A stretch of 34,339 nt of DNA, taken from NCBI GenBank assembly GCA_028692655.1, contig JAQUWY010000018.1:1-34339 (forward strand). The letters are read 5' to 3'. Shown one piece after another: positions 30,415 through 34,339 of this stretch. Each line of letters begins with the position of its first letter. The stretch's first letter is position 1. Source of the DNA: Candidatus Omnitrophota bacterium. Its GTDB lineage: Bacteria > Omnitrophota > Gorgyraeia > Duberdicusellales > 4484-171. Under the pieces are notes generated by a model. The model made no database searches, had not been told where the DNA came from, and saw nothing but the letters and a program-made list of their open reading frames with translations. Both the position numbers and the translations under genes were made by a program.

Positions 30415-31929
30415 ATGAAAAATTCTGCCTTAGCACATCATCGTCCTCAGTGGAAAACTCATATTGGGTTTCTTCTTGCCGCGGTAGGCTCAGCTATCGG
30501 CCTGGGCAATATTTGGAGATTTTCTTATTTATGCTATAAAAATGGCGGAGGAGCTTTTCTTGTACCTTACATTACCGCTCTTTTTATCGTGGGAATACCT
30601 TTGATGATTTTGGAAATCGGCTTGGGCCATAAAATGAGAGGCTCGGCTCCGGCGAGTTTTGCCAGTGTTTCCAGAAAATGGGAGTGGCTGGGGTGGTGGC
30701 AGGTGATTTTTGTGATGTTTGGAATTGTATTGTATTATTCGGTAGTTATATCCTGGTGTTTGAGTTTTTTGTTTTTTTCTTTTAATCTTAGTTGGGGCCA
30801 GGATCCTAACGCTTTCTTTTTTAAGAAATTTCTTATGGTAAGTAAAGGCCCTTTTAATATCGGGGATGTAAGGACAGGCATAATCTTTTCGTTGCTTTTA
30901 GTGTGGTTTTTAAATTGGTTGATTGTTTTTAAAGGGGTGCAAAAGGGGCTTGAGAGAGCGAACAAGATCTTTATGCCGCTGCTTTTTATCTTAATCGCGA
31001 TTATCGTATTTTGGGGATTCAAGCTTCCTGGAGCGAGAGAAGGCATACTTGTTTACTTAAGGCCTGACTTTACCCGCCTTATGGATGTAAGAGTTTGGAT
31101 GGATGCCTTCAGCCAGATATTTTTTACTTTAAGTTTAGGATTCGGTATTATGATTGCTTACGCTTCTTATCTTCCGGTTAAAAGCGAAATAGTGAGAGAT
31201 TCGTTAATTATAAGCGGAGTGAATTGCCTGTTTTCGTTATTCGTCGGTTTGGGTGTTTTTGCGGTATTGGGCTATATGGCTCATACGACTTCTGTGCCCA
31301 TTAGCAGTGTTGTATCTGAGTCGATAGGCCTTGCTTTTATAGCTTTCCCAAAAGCTATAAGTTTACTGCCGGCGTTTTCAAGAATATTCGGAGTTTTATT
31401 TTTTGGCAGTTTAGTTATTGCCGGGCTGTCTTCTTCCGTATCTATCATTGAAGCCTTTACTTCAGGTATAGTCGATAAATTTCATTATTCGAGAAAGGCT
31501 GTTGTTTCAAGTTTAGTGGTATGCGGTTTTTTAGGGAGTGTCATCTTTGTTACGCAGGCCGGATTATATTGGCTTGATATAGTTGACCACTTTTTAACTC
31601 AATACGGCCTGGTTATCGCAGCGATTTTTGAGTCCATTATACTTGGCTGGATATATAAATCTAACCGCTTGCGACAGCATATAAATCATTATAGCAGCTG
31701 GCGTTTGCGTGGATGGTGGGATATTTGTATCAAGGTTGCTGCTCCCTTGGCCCTTACGGTAATTTTGGTTTCATCATTGGTCGAAGAACTCAGTTGTGCA
31801 TACGGGGGGTATTCCCGGTTGGCTTTAGTCTTGATAGGCAGAGATTGGCTTATCTACACGCTGTTTTTTGCGATTTTAGTAGCTTCTCACCATTGGAAGA
31901 TAGATCCAAGAGAAAGAATGCTCTCGTAA
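30415..31929 (+). CDS. Sodium-dependent (NSS/SNF) amino acid-type symporter
   Basis: A LeuT-fold transporter that couples Na+ entry to uptake of an amino acid or related amine. The first helix carries the signature LAAVGSAIGLGNIWRFSYL with the Na+ and substrate backbone sites. The GGGAFLVPY loop follows and continues into helix 2 (GIPLMILEIGLG). Helix 8 contains GLSSSVSIIEAF, part of the Na2 site. The 504 aa with about 12 hydrophobic segments fit bacterial members. The substrate cannot be read from the sequence. It starts 17 bp after the pseudopilin gene with no obvious Shine-Dalgarno. Confidence 0.93.
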   Translation: MKNSALAHHRPQWKTHIGFLLAAVGSAIGLGNIWRFSYLCYKNGGGAFLVPYITALFIVGIPLMILEIGLGHKMRGSAPASFASVSRKWEWLGWWQVIFVMFGIVLYYSVVISWCLSFLFFSFNLSWGQDPNAFFFKKFLMVSKGPFNIGDVRTGIIFSLLLVWFLNWLIVFKGVQKGLERANKIFMPLLFILIAIIVFWGFKLPGAREGILVYLRPDFTRLMDVRVWMDAFSQIFFTLSLGFGIMIAYASYLPVKSEIVRDSLIISGVNCLFSLFVGLGVFAVLGYMAHTTSVPISSVVSESIGLAFIAFPKAISLLPAFSRIFGVLFFGSLVIAGLSSSVSIIEAFTSGIVDKFHYSRKAVVSSLVVCGFLGSVIFVTQAGLYWLDIVDHFLTQYGLVIAAIFESIILGWIYKSNRLRQHINHYSSWRLRGWWDICIKVAAPLALTVILVSSLVEELSCAYGGYSRLALVLIGRDWLIYTLFFAILVASHHWKIDPRERMLS

Positions 31930-31958
31930 AGCTACACGTAAAAATAAATACTGCGAAT

Positions 31959-32846
31959 ATGAAAAAAAAGAATCTATTTATATCGGTTGTTTTATTTGTT
32001 TTGGTATCTGTATTTATTTTCTTTCTGATTTCCGGCATAAAAAAGTTTAATTCGAAAGTTTGTTTATTAAAAAAAATATGTTTTGATATTGAGCTAAACG
32101 CTAAACATTCAGGTTTGGATTATTCTCTGTATATTGAAGAATTAAAAATCCCCAGCCTAAGAGCTTTCAAAAACGATGATGAAAAGTTTCCTGCCGCAAG
32201 CCTGATAAAAATTCCTATTCTGGCGGCCTCCTTGGAAGCAGTTAAGGAAGGAAAAATTTCTTTGAGTGATGAGGTCATAATCAACAAAAAGGACATTACC
32301 GGCGGCTCAGGAGAACTGAAGAAAAAAAAGCTTCCTTTAAAACTTACGTTTAACGAGTTATTAGAATATATGATATCGGTAAGTGATAACACAGCAACCA
32401 ATAAAGTGATAAGTTTGCTGGGTGATGATTACCTTAACCTTAAATTTAAAAATATGGGATTAACCAAAACTTGCCTTTCCCGGAGGATGATGGACTTTCG
32501 CAGCCGGCGTAAGGGGCGCGAGAATTATACCGCGGCCAAAGATATCGCGCTTATCCTCGAAAGAATTTATTATGGAAAGCTCATAGATTCAAAGTCGTCT
32601 TTGCTGGCTTTGGATATGCTTAAAAAACAGAAAGTTAATGACCGGCTTCCAAAATATTTGCCCAAAGGTGTTGTCGTGGCACATAAAACAGGCCTTGAGA
32701 AAGGGGTAGTCCATGATGCCGGTATTGTTTTTGGGGCAGAGAGTGATTATATCATTTGCGTTTTGGTCAAGAATACCCCAAATTATTCCAGGGCAAAAAA
32801 GTTTATTGCCCAAACGTCTTTATTGGCTTATAATTTATTGCAGTGA
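31959..32846 (+). CDS. Class A beta-lactamase-fold serine hydrolase
   Basis: A 295-aa protein with an N-terminal membrane anchor or signal (about residues 5-26). Its domain keeps the three penicillin-recognising motifs in class A spacing: SLIK (nucleophile Ser81, Lys84), SDN (142-144) and KTG (243-245). The class A general base ExxLN is not visible; the region reads RRMMDFRSRRKGRENY. It could be a true but divergent beta-lactamase, or a DD-peptidase-like enzyme of cell wall turnover. The track start at 31713 overlaps the symporter gene; ATG 31959 gives the membrane segment at the N-terminus. Downstream yggT follows within 30 bp. Confidence 0.82.
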   Translation: MKKKNLFISVVLFVLVSVFIFFLISGIKKFNSKVCLLKKICFDIELNAKHSGLDYSLYIEELKIPSLRAFKNDDEKFPAASLIKIPILAASLEAVKEGKISLSDEVIINKKDITGGSGELKKKKLPLKLTFNELLEYMISVSDNTATNKVISLLGDDYLNLKFKNMGLTKTCLSRRMMDFRSRRKGRENYTAAKDIALILERIYYGKLIDSKSSLLALDMLKKQKVNDRLPKYLPKGVVVAHKTGLEKGVVHDAGIVFGAESDYIICVLVKNTPNYSRAKKFIAQTSLLAYNLLQ

Positions 32847-32874
32847 ATATATAATCTTTAGCCGGGAGGATTGA

Positions 32875-33174
32875 TTGAGAATTTCTGGTTTTTTGCTGGG
32901 TTTGGCATATTTGCTTAATTTTGGCTTTACGGTTCTTTACTGGCTTATCTTAGTTAGAGCGATAACAAGCTGGGTGAGCCCGGATCCCCGTAATCCTATA
33001 GTGCAATTTCTTTATAGAGTTACTGAGCCTATCCTGGCTCCCGTAAGGATGATACTGCCTTTGGGGAATAGGCGGGGAATTGACCTTTCTCCCTTGGTGG
33101 CTTTTTTGGGGATTATCATTTTAAGGAAAGTTATAATTTCTCTATTGATAAACTTGGCTAATAAATATAGTTAA
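32875..33174 (+). CDS. YggT family membrane protein
   Basis: A 99-aa integral membrane protein with two hydrophobic helical regions (about residues 5-30 and 70-92) separated by the family motif SWVSPDPRNPIVQFLYRVTEPILAP. YggT proteins are linked to cell division, osmotic shock tolerance and chloroplast complex assembly in other organisms; the molecular role is unclear. The start is TTG at 32875, 5 nt after GGGAGG. The next gene starts 4 bp after its stop. Confidence 0.88.
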   Translation: MRISGFLLGLAYLLNFGFTVLYWLILVRAITSWVSPDPRNPIVQFLYRVTEPILAPVRMILPLGNRRGIDLSPLVAFLGIIILRKVIISLLINLANKYS

Positions 33175-33178
33175 TATC

Positions 33179-33850
33179 ATGGAAGGCATTTCTACAGTTA
33201 TACCGATGACCATAATTGTCCTGATATTCTTCTTTGTTGTCAGGGTGGCAACGATAGTCCTTAAGCTTACAGGGATGGATGAACGCACTGCTTGGTTTCA
33301 ATCGATCTCGGCTTTTACCGGAACCGGTTTTACTACTAAAGAAGCGGAAACTATACTTGAAGATAGAATCAGAAGGAAGACCATAGTCATTCTTATGGTC
33401 CTTGGCAAGGTGGGAGTAGTTTCGGTTATTGGAGGTTTGTTTGTTTCTTTCGGCAAGGGACATGTTTATAACGATTTAGTAAAAACAGCCGTAATCCTTA
33501 TTTTTATTTTTATTTTATATAGAGCGGTAGCTTTTAGAAAATTTTCCCGGGCTCTTAACAGGTTTATTGAAAAAAAAGTTGTTTCAGAAAGGCTGGTAGG
33601 CCAAAAAACTTTAGAAGAGTTATTTCATCTGCCTAAAGGTTACGGTTTAGCCCAATTAACCATAACCGCCGAAAGTAAAGAGCAGGAGTTGACTTTGGCT
33701 CAGGCCGGATTCATACAAAAAGATATTTTGGTTCTTTCTGTAGAACGTAAGCATAAATTAATCTCGTTTCCTCACGCCAGTGATGTTATAAAGCAGGGTG
33801 ATAAGCTTCTCTGTTACGGTTTAATAAAAAACATAAGGTCTTATGCATAG
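33179..33850 (+). CDS. Membrane protein with TrkA C-terminal (RCK_C) domain
   Basis: A 223-aa protein. The N-terminal half has three membrane helices (about residues 5-25, 67-88, 100-120). Between the first two lies RTAWFQSISAFTGTGFTTKEAE, which is typical of a family of TrkA-C membrane proteins. The C-terminal half (about 145-223) is a TrkA-C domain with LTLAQAGFIQKDILVLSVER and KQGDKLLCYG. TrkA-C domains bind small ligands, often nucleotides such as c-di-AMP, and regulate K+ or other ion transport. No Trk channel subunit is adjacent. The start follows yggT by 4 bp. Confidence 0.83.
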   Translation: MEGISTVIPMTIIVLIFFFVVRVATIVLKLTGMDERTAWFQSISAFTGTGFTTKEAETILEDRIRRKTIVILMVLGKVGVVSVIGGLFVSFGKGHVYNDLVKTAVILIFIFILYRAVAFRKFSRALNRFIEKKVVSERLVGQKTLEELFHLPKGYGLAQLTITAESKEQELTLAQAGFIQKDILVLSVERKHKLISFPHASDVIKQGDKLLCYGLIKNIRSYA

Positions 33851-33924
33851 GCGCGCTGGTTTTGAGCTTATTTTATAAAAAAGGGTCAAAGTCTTAGTTA
33901 TTGCATCAAAACAAGGAGGCTGCA

Positions 33925-34339
33925 ATGATGGTTTCGGATTATCTGAGTGAGAAATTTTGCATTATGGATTTAAAGGCAAAAGACAAAAAGGAGGCTGTCG
34001 AGGAGATAGCCGAAAAGCTGTCACGAGAGTCTAAGCTTGCCGATAAAAAGAGATTTATCAAGGACGTTCTGGAAAGAGAAGAATTAGGCTCTACTGGTAT
34101 AGGCAACAATGTCGGCATACCCCATGCTCGTACGGATGCGGTTAAGGGGTTCGTTATAGGTTTCGGGAAGTCTAATTCGGGAATAGAATTTCAGGCTTTA
34201 GACGGTGAAAAGTTTAATCTGGTATTTCTTATGGGAGCCGATCCGGAGGAGCTAAATCTTTATTTAAGAATTTTAGCCGAACTTTCAAAATTATTGATGA
34301 ATAAGTCTTTCCGGGAAGCCCTAACCGCGGCCGGCAGTG
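33925..34339 (+). CDS. PTS EIIA domain protein (PtsN/fructose type), cut by window end
   Basis: This is not in the ORF track because it runs off the window. Translation from ATG 33925 (or 33928) begins MMVSDYLSEKFCIMDLKAKD and continues for 138 codons. VLEREELGSTGIGNNVGIPHARTDAV carries the phosphorylated His (residue 67) in the motif IPHAR typical of the fructose/mannitol EIIA and PtsN family. AAGGAGG lies 5 nt before the first ATG. PtsN-type proteins regulate K+ transport and metabolism, so a place after a TrkA-C protein is suggestive. Only the first part is present; whether more domains follow is unknown. Confidence 0.9.
   Translation, partial: MMVSDYLSEKFCIMDLKAKDKKEAVEEIAEKLSRESKLADKKRFIKDVLEREELGSTGIGNNVGIPHARTDAVKGFVIGFGKSNSGIEFQALDGEKFNLVFLMGADPEELNLYLRILAELSKLLMNKSFREALTAAGS

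Overview
The window is most likely chromosomal DNA from an uncultivated, Gram-negative-type bacterium. The evidence is a SurA-like periplasmic chaperone, PdxA and RsmA in the classical order, type II pseudopilin signals, lipobox and signal peptides, and Pta-AckA acetate metabolism. The overall look (fused SecDF, GspG-like pilin, DUF1015, DUF6485-like protein, word-like intergenic repeats) is compatible with Omnitrophota (OP3) or a neighbouring candidate phylum. That assignment is an impression, not a proof. Nearly all genes are on the + strand. Only a PilZ gene and a tiny lipoprotein gene are on the - strand.

Layout. 1-1658: end of dnaK, then dnaJ, separated by a small period-8 inverted word array. 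1679-2045: first copy of a composite repeat. 2074-7965: FmdB-type zinc ribbon, DUF1015 protein, accD, a sugar-type ABC ATPase, and two overlapping diguanylate cyclase genes. 7977-8278: second composite repeat. 8356-15447: pgi, pta, ackA, panD, def, a Cys-rich mini-protein, trxB, a YbhN/AglD-type membrane protein and a NYN-domain nuclease, many tightly packed or overlapping. 15448-15752: third repeat. 15818-17080: secreted TPR protein. 17081-17736: tRNA-Glu(CTC) in a 650-bp stretch full of hairpins and tRNA fragments, closed by a strong terminator. 17737-19048: PilZ gene (-), a structured element, fourth repeat (inverted), lipoprotein gene (-). 19200-22131: hisF, hisI, trpE. 22172-28667: rpsP, yajC, secDF, a short mfd, a SurA-like gene, pdxA. 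Then come the fifth repeat, rsmA, a GspG-like pseudopilin, an NSS symporter, a class A beta-lactamase-fold protein, YggT, a TrkA-C membrane protein, and a PtsN-like EIIA cut by the window end.

How the genes work together. Pgi, Pta and AckA point to sugar fermentation to acetate with ATP gain. AccD, PanD and PdxA supply fatty acid, CoA and PLP synthesis. HisF, HisI and TrpE serve amino acid synthesis. YajC, SecDF, the SurA-like protein and the pseudopilin form an export and envelope group. The two GGDEF proteins and PilZ give a c-di-GMP maker and reader set.

The most unusual feature is the intergenic DNA. Five composite elements of about 250-370 bp are built from degenerate arrays of 6-, 7- and 8-nt words in a fixed order. 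All five are co-oriented with flanking transcription. Other small word arrays lie between dnaK and dnaJ, before accD and between hisF and hisI. One array has entered the hisF reading frame, adding about 45-50 residues directly after a catalytic loop without breaking the frame. Also notable are a miniature Mfd lacking both terminal modules, several genes whose promoter places the predicted transcription start on the ATG (leaderless mRNAs), and a tRNA-Glu flanked by copies of its own 5' and 3' ends.
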